64,000 nucleotides of DNA from Madurella fahalii (GCA_029876055.1 CM056878.1:124001-188000); one strand, 5' to 3'. Shown: positions 43,547-55,898, counted from the stretch's first letter. Numbers and translations: made by a program. Notes: a model not told the origin generated them from the sequence alone.

Positions 43547-46500
43547 TTAGCCCATCTCATTCCGCCGCCTCAGAGCCGCGGTCATGTCTAGCCTCACGAC
43601 GGGCCGTTCAATGTCCAAGCTCCTGCTTGGGACCAGCCGGCCGCCAGGTGTCCTGGGGTTGGCGACGTTGACTCTGCCGCGGCGATGTGGCCGGGCGGGG
43701 CCGTCGTCTTCTTCGGCGCTGTCGGACGAATTGTCCTCAGGAACGGCCTCTCCTTCGACCGTGGGTTGGATATTATTAAAGGGATCCACATCATCGAACG
43801 AGGTTGCCAGCCCGGTCGTAGGGCTGGTGACGGTCCCAGAACCAGAACTTTCGCTATCACTCTGGCCTCCACTCTCGCTAATCATCTGCGTGTCTCCTTG
43901 TTCCGTGTTTTCGTAGGCTGCCAGCCGGACAAAGTAGTCTGCTAGGCCATCCACGCTCGGGGTGCCGACAATCATTTCGTAGCGAGGCGGGGGGGTCAAC
44001 AGTTCGTTTGGAGGCGGCGGCGGCTCATCAGCATCAAATGCTGGAGGGTTGTGCGACGGATACCTCAGGAGATGGATTGGACGATCCCGTTCCATCGGGC
44101 TCAGCGATGATTGGCCTCTTCCCCGACTCGAGGAATTGCTATGCCCAGGTGAAACGTCGCCGTGCCGAGAGTTGGACTGTAGATGGGCGGCCCGGGGCAG
44201 ACTAGGAAGACGAGATTCGTTGGAGCAATCGAGTCGTAGCCGGCTACCGCCAGGGGTGATGGCGTCCTCCTCGATCAAAGGGAGATGTGCAGCTGCTCCG
44301 GCTGGGCCCTGGTCCACCGGCTGGGCATCTGGGCAGCCACACGACATTTGCTGCCGTTGCTCGGCGACTGGCCCGTCACGGCCGCTGTACTGCGGCAGCG
44401 AAGTGTTCGCCTGAGTGGCCCGGCAGTTCAAGACAGTAAACGGACTGTCGATACTGATCTCAAAGTGGCGGCGGCGCCTCCCGGTGGGGTCGTCGGGGTC
44501 CGCGCGCGAGATGCGCATGACGATCTGAATACCCATGGTCAGTTTCACCCCTCTCGAGAGCTTGGCAGAGTGCGTGGGACCAACCTTGATCCAGTGGAAG
44601 ACATTGACATTCTTCCAACTGCAGTCGGGATGCAGCCGGAGCGTCTTGTCGCGCGCCATGGTCTCGCATGTGGGAAGCTGTACGTTCATTTCGATTTCTG
44701 TGCTCCCCCAGAAAGTCTCCAAACCTAAATCCAAGTCGCCGAGTAGGTTTTCACTGGGCTCAGGCAAGGGTTCCGGCGACCCGCGAGTCCTAGCCGCCTC
44801 CCTCATCCTGCGTCGTGCCGCCGTCCGTCTGGCTTCCTCCCGCTGGGCCGGGTCGAGTTCGCCACCGCTCAGCACACGAATTTCGCTAGCCGCAAACTGC
44901 TTGTCTAGCGGCTTTCCCGCTGCCTTCTCCAGCAGGAGAATCTTGCGGCCTGGGTCCCTGCGCGTCACATGCCGGTCGTTCGTCCAGTACTCGATGCTTT
45001 CGGTTACAAACACCTTAAGCTTGTGAATTTGAACCTTGGCGAGCGGTGTGAGTTTGAAAGCAATGGGTATCTTTGCACCGATAGGGAAACTCTTGCCCGA
45101 GATCATGATGTCGTAGTACAGTTGATCCTCCCAGTGCCGGCTGATCGAGATCGGCTCGGTGGTCTCCAGAGACATCTGGTCTGGCAAACGAACGATGGGC
45201 ACTTCTTTCGAACCGTGAAGGTTGGGCTTGAAAGCGCCTGCGCGCTCCACCGTCGTCTGGAGTTCCCACCGTACTGACCCATACTGGAGCTTCGCGGTTT
45301 CTGGTTGGTTGTGATCAATCGGGAGCTCGAATGCGTACTCGTAGGTGCCGGGCCGAAAGACTTTGTACCCTTTCGCCTGGACCTGGTTGGCGAACGGAGA
45401 GTCACCCTTGCCGAAGCTCCGAGACTTGACAGACTGCAGAGAAAGTCGCTTGAGTTCTTTAGCGGTGAGGGTGCTGTTATTCCGGCTCTTGCCGAGGATA
45501 TGCAGCGAGGTGTTGGAATTGTTCGGGTATAGGGAGTGCATGAGGCCGTGGTGACTACCGCCGCTCTTGGGGGTGAAGGTACACTGCATTCCGTACTCGG
45601 TCTCCCACATTCCTTCATGCATAGCTTGGAAGAAAACGAGGGTTTGCGTACGCAAGTTTTGTTCTTGGAACGTTTCCGTCTTAAGGGGTGGGATGCCTTC
45701 GGGCCATTCTGTCCGTGCTTTGCCGACGAGCTTCAGTATCACAGACTTGATCTTAACGTTCTTGGACACGTTCAGCTGCAGCTTGCCCCGGAGCAGTGCG
45801 CTTGATGGCCGCGCTCCACGGCGACTGCGATGGTCATGGTCAAAACCGTCTAGGAAGACGTTAGGTTCCGCCAAGAGGATAGAACATGTCAGGCCGCTGC
45901 CCGATGCCACCGGCCTCTGGATCTCGGAGACGGACGAGCTCATCGTTGTCTTCGCTGAGCGAACCGATATGATGCTATTCCTATTGGACTCCGGCGTTCC
46001 GTTCGAGCTTGCAGTGCGGGGAATGGGGTTGGCGGCCATGTTGAGCGGTTCAGCCATGGGCCCCTGGATGACGGATTGGTCAACGAACGCAGTTTCGATC
46101 CGTGACAATCTCCGGGCGAAGCTGATGAAGCTAGATGGCCGAGACTGCGTCTGCGGGGTTGAGGTCGCGGACGCAGCTGGCGGCGATTTGGGTGTGATGG
46201 AGAAGGCGGCAAAGATTTTGTCGAGAACCCTGCTGACTTTCTCGCTGCCTGGCGGGAGCGAGCGCAGAGAACGTCTCTTCTCTTTCTTCTCGCTCCGCTC
46301 CTTGTCCGCCCTTTTCCTCTCCTTTTCCTCCTTCTTTTCTTTCCTCGACCAGATCTTCTTCGTTCGAGTTTCGCCGCCGGTAGATCCCTGCGGGCGTGTT
46401 CCGGGCTGGACCGGCCGGAGATCCCGCGGTACAAATCCTGCCGGGTATGAGATGATATGGATGGAGTGCGGGCGGCGTTGGCGGGGCTGGATCAACGGCA

Positions 46501-46660
46501 CGGGGAAGCTTGCGGAGTCGGCACGGCGCCCGCGTTCGGCCGGACGGCTTGGCGAATAGTAGACGGAACCGAGTCCAGACGAGAAGTATGGCCGGGGGTG
46601 TAGTCGGTCGTGTTCGGGACCTGTAACAGACATGGCGTTCCGGTTAGACAAGATGTCCAC
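43547..46660 (-). CDS. alpha-arrestin (ART-type ubiquitin ligase adaptor) with PY motif
   Basis: An uninterrupted frame of 1037 residues. Arrestin-related trafficking adaptors bridge Rsp5/Nedd4 ubiquitin ligase to plasma-membrane transporters and trigger their endocytosis. The N-terminal 250 residues are disordered, with a Lys/Glu/Arg-rich patch at about 100-131. The arrestin N-lobe runs from about 255 to 470 (LTCSILLAEPNVFLDG, LLRGKLQLNVSKNVKIKSV, PGTYEYAFELPIDH) and the C-lobe to about 760 (YYDIMISGKSFPIGAKIPIA, IHKLKVFVTESIEYWT, SIDSPFTVLNCRA). The C-terminal tail has PPPRYE near residue 890 and LPQYSG, matching PY ligase-binding motifs, followed by an acidic Ser-rich end. Family proteins are usually 500-1000 residues, so this is a long one. 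A second methionine at residue 10 (46633) is an alternative start. Confidence 0.92.
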   Translation of the reverse strand: MDILSNRNAMSVTGPEHDRLHPRPYFSSGLGSVYYSPSRPAERGRRADSASFPVPLIQPRQRRPHSIHIISYPAGFVPRDLRPVQPGTRPQGSTGGETRTKKIWSRKEKKEEKERKRADKERSEKKEKRRSLRSLPPGSEKVSRVLDKIFAAFSITPKSPPAASATSTPQTQSRPSSFISFARRLSRIETAFVDQSVIQGPMAEPLNMAANPIPRTASSNGTPESNRNSIISVRSAKTTMSSSVSEIQRPVASGSGLTCSILLAEPNVFLDGFDHDHRSRRGARPSSALLRGKLQLNVSKNVKIKSVILKLVGKARTEWPEGIPPLKTETFQEQNLRTQTLVFFQAMHEGMWETEYGMQCTFTPKSGGSHHGLMHSLYPNNSNTSLHILGKSRNNSTLTAKELKRLSLQSVKSRSFGKGDSPFANQVQAKGYKVFRPGTYEYAFELPIDHNQPETAKLQYGSVRWELQTTVERAGAFKPNLHGSKEVPIVRLPDQMSLETTEPISISRHWEDQLYYDIMISGKSFPIGAKIPIAFKLTPLAKVQIHKLKVFVTESIEYWTNDRHVTRRDPGRKILLLEKAAGKPLDKQFAASEIRVLSGGELDPAQREEARRTAARRRMREAARTRGSPEPLPEPSENLLGDLDLGLETFWGSTEIEMNVQLPTCETMARDKTLRLHPDCSWKNVNVFHWIKVGPTHSAKLSRGVKLTMGIQIVMRISRADPDDPTGRRRRHFEISIDSPFTVLNCRATQANTSLPQYSGRDGPVAEQRQQMSCGCPDAQPVDQGPAGAAAHLPLIEEDAITPGGSRLRLDCSNESRLPSLPRAAHLQSNSRHGDVSPGHSNSSSRGRGQSSLSPMERDRPIHLLRYPSHNPPAFDADEPPPPPNELLTPPPRYEMIVGTPSVDGLADYFVRLAAYENTEQGDTQMISESGGQSDSESSGSGTVTSPTTGLATSFDDVDPFNNIQPTVEGEAVPEDNSSDSAEEDDGPARPHRRGRVNVANPRTPGGRLVPSRSLDIERPVVRLDMTAALRRRNEMG

Positions 46661-49043
46661 TCAGGAAGAAACACGGCCAGTGATGTCAAAAACGAGAGCC
46701 GAGCAGAGGGCGTAGAACAGAACTACATCAGGGGCAACAATGGAAAGAAAAAGACGAGGCTGAAATAGGGCGGGCGCTCAACACACAGCAGCCAGGCATA
46801 AAGGGAATGGCGAGGCCGTCCAAATCTAGCAGGTCGGGCCCGTGGGGGATGCTATAGGCGGATAAGGGATGGAGCGTGTGGCCGGCGACGGCGCGACGGT
46901 GCTGGCCGGAAATGAGATGCAATGCGCCGGCGGCCGAAGGTGAGGATACCCATCGGTGTGGGCGCAGGTCAGGTGGGGATGAGTGCCGACGAGTGTCGAG
47001 GGGCAACGCCATGGCAGTCATGGCATACAGGCATGATGGAGGTTTGCAGCTGGGGCAGATTGGGGCCGTGACCGGGAAGGGGCGGGTTTTGAGAGTGGGA
47101 CAAAGGGACGCCCGGGAAGACGTCGCAAAATAGGAAACGGGAAGGGAGAATGGGGAACATGCAACATGCGATGAGAGGGAGGGGAGACGACGGATGCGGA
47201 AGTGAGCACGTACCTGCGCCTGAATCATAGCACCCCCATTATAATTATTACTGTCACCAATGGCTGCGTGGTGTTCGAGTCGAGACTCTCGGGTTTCTAC
47301 CTGCGTGTCTCGGACTGCACACCAGTCTCGAAGGACACGAGAAAGCAGGAGCTGGCAAGACAGCAACCAAGCAGCAAACCAACCAAGTCCGATGCTCGGT
47401 ATTTCAAGCCAGCCAACGTAGCTCTAATCTGCGCCGCGGGCCTGCGTAGGCGAGACGTTGGACTTGGGTGTATCGTGAGCGGCGTACCGCCTGTCGGGAG
47501 CCGAGGATCGCCCTTTTGGGTCGAGACTGTCTCAAGTGGTTAAAGGGCCCAAGGGCAACACCACGGGAATGATGCAGCGATAGTTTGGCAGCTGGCGCGG
47601 ACAGGGCGGGCGAGGGGTGGCCGGAGAAGCAGAGTGCTCTCGGGACGAGGGTGAAGGTTGGGGACGTAATGGAATGGGACGGTAGTTCGAGGTAAGGTGC
47701 AGGGAGAGTCGAAACAAACGGTCCGGGTATGCTGATGCGGCAGGGCCGTGGTCAAGTGCAGCGTAAAGGGTATACTGATATGTCGGCGGCCAAGAAGGAC
47801 CTAGGAATCGCAATTCGGACGCCATGATCTGCGAGTGCAGCAGAGGTATGATGTATTGACGACAGCGCATCCCTGCGATCCAATATCGATTCCCCGAGTA
47901 AAGTTGGTGGTCTCATGGTGGGGTAATGGGCTGCCAAGGCGCATCAGCCAATCAGCGGCTGCAGCTGCCCGCAGTTGGCCCACGCGTCCACCTCCCACCA
48001 ACCGAACTCATGGAGGAACCATCAGGAAGATGCTCTCAAAATCGGAGAACAAGAGGCGTTCGTCCTCCACGGAACCAGGCTCGTCTTGATGCTCGCCCAG
48101 AAACAGAGCAAGACTCAGCAGATGCATGCCTGCCGCTTCTTCCGGTCCGAGATCCATGACGGGTGACAAGCCGCTCGACAATCGGAAACTCGGAATTCCC
48201 GCATGTGCCAAACATCAAGGCACAGCAGGGCAAAGCGCTGATTCAGCCAACCGCCATGTTAGCACTGGGAATACGCTTGAGATTCAGGCTGAGCCAGCAT
48301 TGTCTTGGGTGGCCAACGTTTCAAGTGGTGACCTCAAGCCCTAAGCCGCCAGTAGGAGGAACCATGTCGTCCAGCAAAAGCTCATCTCAAGTCCTAAGAG
48401 CTGGGAACGAACGCATTTCAGTTGAGTCGCGGGGATTCCCCGCTCGGCCGCATGACCAAGTTGCAATTCTTTCTCGTCAGCAAAATCTCTGCATGCAACC
48501 CACAGTGACCTCGTCGCGGTGGTTTTGGATACCATTTACGGGTTGGCGCCTCAATACACATACAGATTACCTTTGGTACATGGCACCGATTGCGAGTTGC
48601 TAAGGTGCCTAGTCAGCTCGTCAATAACCCCAGCTTTTCGCAAGTGTCGACGTGACACAGAGAGCGCGCGTGCGCCGTTGTCGGGATCGGCGATCTGACA
48701 TTCCCAGCACGCCGCTGACATCATATCCCATTGGTGGAGACCCTAATCGACATTCCCAGAAGGCCGCATCAAAAACAAGAGATTGGTTGTACTCATAGAA
48801 CAGCTACCTTGGTTTTCCAAACGAGAAGGTTTCTCTTCTTCTTTCGAGCCGGAAATCAGGTTATGAGCAACTCCAGAGTGAGACACCGTCATTTTCAGTT
48901 TCGATGGCCCGCCAATGGGTCTCGATCGTTGGGGTTTCTGGGGCCGTTACACAGTCTTCGCACCCGCGCGCTGGCTGAACGCGCAGAACCTGGTACATCG
49001 TCATCGATGCCATATCTGCCCACCGACGATAACTAGGAAATAA

Positions 49044-49065
49044 TTTTTTTTTTTTTTTTTTTTTT
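49044..49065. repeat. poly-T tract, 22 nt
   Basis: Uninterrupted run of 22 T in gene-free DNA, 181 bp before a 22-nt G run. Confidence 0.9.
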
Positions 49066-49246
49066 GGTTTCTTTTTCTGTTCCCTGGATGGCAGGGTCTG
49101 GTGGCCTCGCTCCGCACCATAAGGCCTTGTGGAGAACCTTGACAAGATCGCTTGTGACGAGTTGGAAAAAGTCACTGGAGTATCCATGTAAGATCGCGCC
49201 ACAATGGGCCGTTGGCGCTGCTGACTGACACAGCGGCAATGCCCCC

Positions 49247-49268
49247 GGGGGGGGGGGGGGGGGGGGGG
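49247..49268. repeat. poly-G tract, 22 nt, preceded by C5
   Basis: Uninterrupted run of 22 G, directly preceded by five C. G-runs of this length can form quadruplexes and are difficult to sequence, so the exact length may be unreliable. Confidence 0.9.
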
Positions 49269-50600
49269 TTGAAAGATCCCTTGAATATCCATATTTTTGG
49301 CACTCGACAGAGCATCCCTTGTTTCATCTTGACGATTGACAGGGCCAGCTCCACGTCTAGACCTCCGCCAGCACGGCGGCGAGGGTCCGGCGTTGAGCAC
49401 ACTCTTAGCTGGGGTCAATGATAACATCGTCGAACTGCCAGCAAAGGGGCCCTCGCATTTGTAGGCATGCCACGTATTTCGCGCCAGTAACCCTTCATTT
49501 TCCCTTGGTGGGTGCGAATGCCGCATCAATTGAGAACCCATTCATCATCTGCACTCATCTGGAATATGTTCACATCTGACGAGTCCGGGACGCTTCCGTG
49601 TCAAGGCAAGGCATCGACCCTTCCTACCATCCACCGCGCGGGGCAAGCCCGAGACTGCATTGGGTTACCGGTTAAAGGGATGGGCTGGGTCCTGCACTCT
49701 AATTCTCAATGCCCTCACCTGTCAGGTGGCCTGCTGCGGATCGCCATAGGAACGCCGTTTCATGGGGCCACTTGCCCGACGTTCTGTGCCAATGTAGGTT
49801 TGCATTTGGGAGTTGCGAGTGAACGACGACCTCTTTGGCCCAAGACTGTGTTCAAAACTGACACGACTCGGATACATCACTTAGCTTTGCTAGAACTTAC
49901 CCCTCCACATGTTGCAGAGAACACACACTGCTGCCCTCGAGCGATTCAAAGGCGCCTGCATAGGATACTAGGTTCTTGTACAGTAGTGGTTGAAGAATCG
50001 CCAGGTGTTCCGGCTGCCCGAGCGACAGAGTTGCCTTTATCTAGCATCTCAGCCCATCGTCGCTATACAGCACTATGATCTGCCCACTCTACGAGTCAGA
50101 GCAGCGGGATGGCCGCGATTGCCCAATGCTAACGGGCCTGGCCGCATTTGTTGGGACGTCTGCTTCGGCTTAACGTGAGCTGCCGAAGTTGCCGAGGGCA
50201 TGGCCCGGACGCCACTTGCGGGTACGCCGGCTCCAGCACCGGCACCGGCGACGGCACTAGCGCTCGCGTGCTCAAATCATTTCACCCCACCTTGCTCGAA
50301 CAACACAATGTGTCTAAGTACACTTGCTGTACAGGGTAGTGGTTATGCTCTGCCCAGAAACGATCGGCAACCGTTGCCAACGCGTTACGGAACATCAGCC
50401 TTTTGAACAGTCCGAGGTGCGAGAGCTCCGGCCGGGAACACGGAAGTCATTCTCCGGTAGCTCCGTAAGTCTCCGCACTCCGGGCCCACCAGGTGCCGGA
50501 CCGCTCGTACAAGATGAGAGAGTGATTGCGAAACTTGTGCTTTTGGTTTGGCTTTTGCAAGCCTTACCCATACCGTGATTATATCCTTCCAGTTAAAACC

Positions 50601-51874
50601 ATGTCGCCGTCGACCAGCATCCCTATTCGCCAGCTTGGACGAAATGGACCTACCATCCCCATCCAAGGCCTTGGGCTTATGGGATTGAGTAGTGAGTTGT
50701 TGCTAAATGCTAGAAAGTTGTTGATATGGTAGCTTACACTCAGCCTAGCGTTTTACGGCGCGCTGCCCCCCGATGAGGAGCGTCTGAGGCTACTCGACCG
50801 TGCTCACGAGCTGGGATGTGTTCATTGGGACTCGGCTGCCCTGTACGGAGACAGTGAGGAGTTGTTGGGGAGGTGGTTTGAGCGAACTGGGAAACGGAAT
50901 GACGTGGGTCAATCTCCGTTAAGCCTGCATCAGCTACGACTGATGCCCTCTGCAGATCTTCTTAGCCACCAAGTTTGGCAACTATGTCAGACCTGATGGG
51001 GGCCGCGAGTTCAGAAACGATCCCGAGTACATCCGCATGGCAGTGAAAGAGAGCTTGCGGCGTCTCAAGACCGATTACATCGATCTGTTGTATTGGTATG
51101 TTATGCACCGCTAAGGGAGCCAGGTGGGCATTCGGCTTGCTGACCGGAAGGGGACGTTTTACACAGCCACCGCATCAGCGGCAAGACGCCTATCGAGGAT
51201 GTTGTCGAGACCATGAAGGAGTTTGTCCTGTACGTGTGCTTAGACGATTCCCACCGCTGATGTGCTCCTGCCGCTGACAGCCACAAAGTTCCGGCCAAGT
51301 CCGCTACCTGGGCATCAGTGAATGCGGAGCCGACACGTTGCGGCGCGCATCCAAGGTGTTCCCCATCCACGCGTACCAGATCGAGTACAGCCCATTTTCG
51401 ATGGACATTGAGCAACCCGGTATCGACCTGGCTAAGACCTGCCGCGAGCTCGGCATCGCTATCGTTGCCTACTCGCCCCTAGGCCGGGGTATGCTGACAG
51501 GCCAATACAAGTCGCCCGATGATTTCGTCGAAGGCGACTTCCGCCGCGCCGTACCCCGTTTCTCGGCCGAGAACTTCCCCCGCAACATGCAGTTGGTGGA
51601 CAAGATCAAGGCCATTGCCGACCGCAAGGGCTGCACTCCGGGCCAGCTAACGCTCGCCTGGATGATGAAGCAGGAGATGGTGTTCCCCATTCCTGGTACC
51701 AAACGGATAAAGTATCTCGAGGAAAACTTTGCAGCGAACGATGTCTATCTCACCCTGACGGACGAGGAGGAAAAAGAGATTAGGGAGGCCATCGAAAAGG
51801 CCGAAGTGCACGGAACGCGGTATCCGGTGGTCATGATGGGTGCTTTGGTCAAGGACACGCCGCCTCGGCAGTGA
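50601..51874 (+). CDS. aldo-keto reductase, five exons
   Basis: An NAD(P)H-dependent reductase of the aldo-keto reductase superfamily (AKR13/YakC-like), 344 residues. Exons are 50601-50691, 50749-50903, 50956-51095, 51167-51229 and 51289-51874. Introns 1-3 are canonical. Intron 4 (51230-51288) has a GTACGT donor and must end at an AAG acceptor, because the nearer CAG at 51278-51280 follows the CTGAC branch site immediately and breaks the frame. The spliced text is GLSTFYG, KRNDIFLATKFG, LLYCHRISGKTPIEDV and EFVLSGQVRYLGISE. The catalytic tetrad is present: Asp58 and Tyr63 (HWDSAALYGDS), Lys88, His130. The C-terminal FPIPGTKR binds the cofactor phosphate. It is cytosolic and probably reduces small aldehydes or sugars. 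It is followed on the same strand by a Zn2Cys6 regulator and an alcohol dehydrogenase. Confidence 0.93.
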
Positions 51875-52254
51875 TGGGTATTTCCATGGCTTACAGGATA
51901 GAGATGCCGGGCCAATGCTAAGCCCTTTGTCGTCGGAACTTCGCGACCCAAGCTTTGAGTCGATTAACTTCCCCATCAGAGCTTCGTTTTACGGGAAACG
52001 AGACGATGCTGATGTTGATGTGTTGGCTTAGAAGATATAAGGTTGAGCTCGCTCGATCGTTGGTTGTCTGGACCACCTCACATTAATGTCCTATGGCCCT
52101 GGTTCCCCATGCAAGGTCAGCTTTGCAGATAACCCCGCTACTGGTTTCTGCATTGCAACCAGATGTCCGGAGCCAACGCATGACATCCTATGCCCGGAGC
52201 GCTGCACACCAAACGTCTAGCATAAGGTTTATCACGCTGGATTAAGTTGGCACC
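51875..52254. other. intergenic, promoter of the Zn2Cys6 regulator
   Basis: A 380-bp gap between the reductase stop and the regulator start. No specific site was identified. Confidence 0.5.
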
Positions 52255-54698
52255 ATGTTTAGAAACACGTTTGCCAACATGCCTGCCTCCGACGAGCCCA
52301 ACACCTCATCTTTGCCGGCACACCACGGCCGGCCGAAGCGGAGCCAGGTCAGCCGAGCCTGCGACTGGTGTCGTGTCCATCGCGTCAAGTGCGACGATGA
52401 ACAGCCTTGTCGCAACTGTAGAAGTCGGGGCGGACAGTGCCGCACTGCCGGTACTGGTGAGATTCGCTCCCTACCTCATGCCTTTAGGTAAAAAGCTGTT
52501 TGACTCTGATCACCATCACCGCTAAGTTCTGCGGCGCTTCTTCCCTGATACAAACATCCGTATCATTCACAGCTAACACTTGACTGTGTTAAAGGGAAAT
52601 AGAGCGCCTGAAGCGACGGATTCGGGAGCTGGAGCAAGAGGTTGAGAGGCGTAATGCCGCCGCTGCAGTCAGCCTGCCGAACCCGAACCAGTCGTCTATG
52701 CCTGCAGTGGTATCAGCGCCAACAGTTCGGGAGGCTTATAATTTACGGAGGGAAGGTGGTGGTGAGAACCAGGCCCTTCCAGGGTTCTACATCAGCAACG
52801 GCCATATGCCGCAGAAGCAATGGTTCGGACCTTCATCCCTCTTCTACTTCATCGGCCGCATAACTTCGCATCTTGCTGCCTTTATCGAACAGCCGCCCGC
52901 GGAGTACACCATCCATTTCAGCTCGACCGGCATGTCGTTTACCGATGGTCCCGGCTTGGAGTCGACTCGACCCACCGCAGAGCCGGCAACGGATGGCCGT
53001 CTTGTCCCTGACGGCTACACCTACTCCTTGACAGCGATGCAGGAGGAGTATTTCCTCGGGCTCTTTTGGCAGTCGTTTCACGGCTCCTTTCAGATTGTTG
53101 ACGAGGGAAAGTTCAAAGAGCACTACAAGTCTCTCTGGAGCGGGCATGGAGCTAGCCGCACCACCCGGAAGCCCTCAGCCTTGGTGGACATTATCCTCGC
53201 GTTGTGCATGCTGTCCGCGTGCCCGCCGCGGAGCGACCGCGAGAACAGCGACCCTGCAACTGATTCGGACGCGACAGCCATCGCCGGGCGCTGGCATTAC
53301 CAACGATGCCAGACGCAGCTAATCTCCGAGCTCGAGAGCCCATCCCTCTCGACCTTGCAGTGCCACATTTTCTCCGTCATCTACCTCTGCTGCGCATCCT
53401 TCCAAAACATGGCGCACAGCACCCTGGCCCTAGCGATGCGGACGGCTCAGATCCTCGGGCTGCATCTCGAACCGCCGCCGGACCTCCCGCGGCCGGAGCG
53501 GGAGCTGCGAAAGCGGCTCTGGTGGACGCTTTACGCGCTCGAGAGCAAAACCTGCATGAAGCTTGGCCGGCCGTGGTCGGGTTCCTTGTCCGAAACGAGC
53601 TGCTCGTTGCCCGCCGACGACCACCAGCTGGCCATCGAGTCCGGGTCGGCCACTCTGGCGTCCGGTAACGTCACCTGGCTCACGTACACGCTGCAGCAAA
53701 CCAAGCTCGTCTTGGCCGCCAGGGACGTGTACCTCTCCTTCTACGGCGAGTGCCCTCGCGTCCTGGGCGCTTCCAAAAGCAGCAGCATCCACGATGACCC
53801 CGCGGCGCTGGAGAGCTGCGCCGCCTTTCTCCGGTCGAGCATGGCCCATCTTGACTCGTGGGTCCGGAGCGTGCCCGACGGGCTCCGCAACGAGCGGAAA
53901 CGCGGCGGCGAGCCGTTCTCAACCGACCCCGGCCTCGGCGCATCGGACACTCTCAGCCTCGCCATCGAGACGTTCGCCCCGTCCTGGCTCCAGCGCCAGC
54001 GCCTGCTGACCGAGCTGCTCTACCACCACCTCTGCGTGATCCTTTACCGGCCCATGATCTCCTTTTCCGCGCCGGGCCAGAGCGGCCCCGCGACCGATGC
54101 CCAGGAGTGCGCTATGGCATGCGCCCGCCACGCCATCACCCTCACGCAAATCACCCACCAGGCCCTGTCCGAGACGGGCCTCCTCGAGAACTGGCACGAG
54201 GCGTTCCAGTGGCAGTGGAACGCCGCCATCACCATGATCGGCTTCGTTCTTGCCACCCCGCCCTCCCCAACCGTCCAGGTCGCCAGGACCGCCATTGACC
54301 TCGCCATCGAAGGCTTTGAGATCTTTGGGAGGCACTTTGCGGTCGGTACCCGGGCGGTCAAGATTGTGGGTGAGCTGATGGGCAAGGTTGAGTCGCTGAT
54401 CGGTTACGGTGGCCGTAGTCAAGGTGAGGCTACGGACCCTGCTGCTGCTGCTACTGATGATGATTATGATGCTTCTGCTGCTGCTGCTGCTGCTGTAGCT
54501 GGGCCGGTTGATACGGCGTGGCCGGTGCAGGGAGCCGTGTGGCCCGATGGGACTCTGCTCGGTCCGGAGGGCGCAGGGCTGCAGGATGTGTTGACGGGAA
54601 CTATGGACGTGGCCTTTTCAGTAGATTCGTTCAACAGCTTTGAGTGGCTCCAGGGAGGGAGCCAGAACTTTGGTGATCTCTGGACATTCCCGACGTGA
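52255..54698 (+). CDS. Zn2Cys6 transcription factor with fungal-specific regulatory domain, two exons
   Basis: Exon 1 is 52255-52487, intron 52488-52594 (107 nt, GTAAAA donor, GCTAAC branch site, AAAG acceptor), exon 2 is 52595-54698, giving 778 residues. The zinc cluster is at residues 36-62 with C-x2-C-x6-C-x5-C-x2-C-x6-C (CDWCRVHRVKCDDEQPCRNC). The splice junction leads straight into a coiled-coil dimerisation helix (EIERLKRRIRELEQEVERRN). The large regulatory domain of the Fungal_trans class follows (EEYFLGLFWQSFHGSFQIVD, then ALAMRTAQILGLHLEPPPDL and RELRKRLWWTLYALE), as in XlnR/AmyR-like regulators. Near the C-terminus is a poly-Ala/Asp stretch encoded by GCT/GAT runs. Other donors upstream (GTGAGA, GTACTG) leave the wrong phase. 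Its position between two oxidoreductase genes suggests it controls them (inference). Confidence 0.93.
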
Positions 54699-55898
54699 GC
54701 CTAGAGTCATTCCACCCAGGTATTGGTTCAAGAATTCGTCAAAAGTTCAATCGAGAAGAGGGCTTGCATTCCGTCGGAGCCCGTTCTGGAGTTAGCGTTT
54801 GGCAAATTAAAGCTGTCCCCGAAATCTTGCTGTGCTCGCACCGCTTCATCTCTCGGCTGTTTTTGACTTTCTATAAGTGGAGGGTTTGGACTCGGAGTAT
54901 CCGGAGTTTTGTGGGGAATAGGCCCTTGTCATTCGAAGGAGTTTCCGGAGCTGCGAGGCTGCCGGGCGATCTGCCAAGGAATATTCAGGGAAGCGTCCGG
55001 TGTCAATTCTAGGTGGGAGGCTCATGCAAATTGCTGTCGGAACGGTACCCAGGGATGACTCCGATTGGCCTAATGAGTAACTGAGATCGGGGAGTACGCT
55101 AATCTCCGTGTTGTGCCCTCGGATGAGTGTCTCAAGTCCCGTTAGATATGGCTAACCGCGGTTAAACATGGGCAAAACGCATGCACTGCTCAGGGTAATG
55201 TAGTTCAACCAACAGTGAACCACGCCAAAAGGCTGCCTCAAATCGCAAATAGCAAATAACTAATCTGTATCTCTATAGATCTGCCTATCATTGATAGTGT
55301 CATTTGGTTATCTGCGTGTCCAAGATGTGTACTCATCATCAAGCGTGTTCACTCTATTGGTTTCCGTAGTAATGCGCCTGGATCCTCATTGGATGTACCA
55401 TTACGGAGTGGCTATTCGGCCGAAGGGTGCTGACACATCCCTAAGAGTCGCCCAAGGGACGCCTCCCTCTGGTTCACCAACCGAGTATCATAAGCCGTTT
55501 ACAAGAGGGCGTACGTGTCTCTGGTATTCTGGGATCTATCAGAATGCCGTGTGGTGCAATCCTACGGCCACGGACGTTGGCTCCGGATAGGCCGGTTGAT
55601 GTACCACAACTGACACTCCTGCTTCTCCTTCAGGCAGGTGGGGCCACCGTGACGGCATTCCCATTGATGGCGACTTACACCGAACAGAGCAACACCTACG
55701 CGAACTAACATCTGGATTTGTTTTATATAAAGGTATGGCTTTTCTCCAAACCGCTGAGTCTTCTGTTGGAACAGGACATCTTCCACCTTCCCAACTAATA
55801 GCTCGAACGTATATTTCGACCCTCCAATCCCTTTTGAGCTGGCCTGAAGCCGTGCGATATTGCCAAAATCTCTCATCAACAACAGTCACAGCAACGCA
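54699..55898. other. intergenic, promoter of the alcohol dehydrogenase
   Basis: A 1.2-kb gap of near-balanced composition. Open frames on the minus strand (55539-56087) overlap the dehydrogenase antisense and have no motif. Nothing else was recognised. Confidence 0.5.

Larger units (their letters stand above)
46661..50600. other. 4-kb divergent intergenic region, no gene seen
   Basis: Between the arrestin (minus) and aldo-keto reductase (plus) genes. Open frames such as that at 46728-47366 (minus) have no motif and are probably leader sequence of the arrestin gene. It carries a 22-nt T run and a 22-nt G run (listed separately). No RNA gene was found. Confidence 0.45.

Noticed and set aside
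45567..46559. 330-codon open frame on the plus strand
   Set aside because: Antisense to the arrestin gene, whose domain text on the minus strand is unambiguous.
46728..47366. 212-codon open frame on the minus strand upstream of the arrestin gene
   Set aside because: No motif and a composition typical of a leader; no splice path joining it to the arrestin frame was convincing.
51234..51280. Alternative AKR intron 4 using GTGTGC and the CAG acceptor
   Set aside because: It keeps the frame but inserts residues before SGQVRYLG that would break the ungapped alignment I expect with the family, uses a weaker donor, and needs the CAG that directly follows the branch site.
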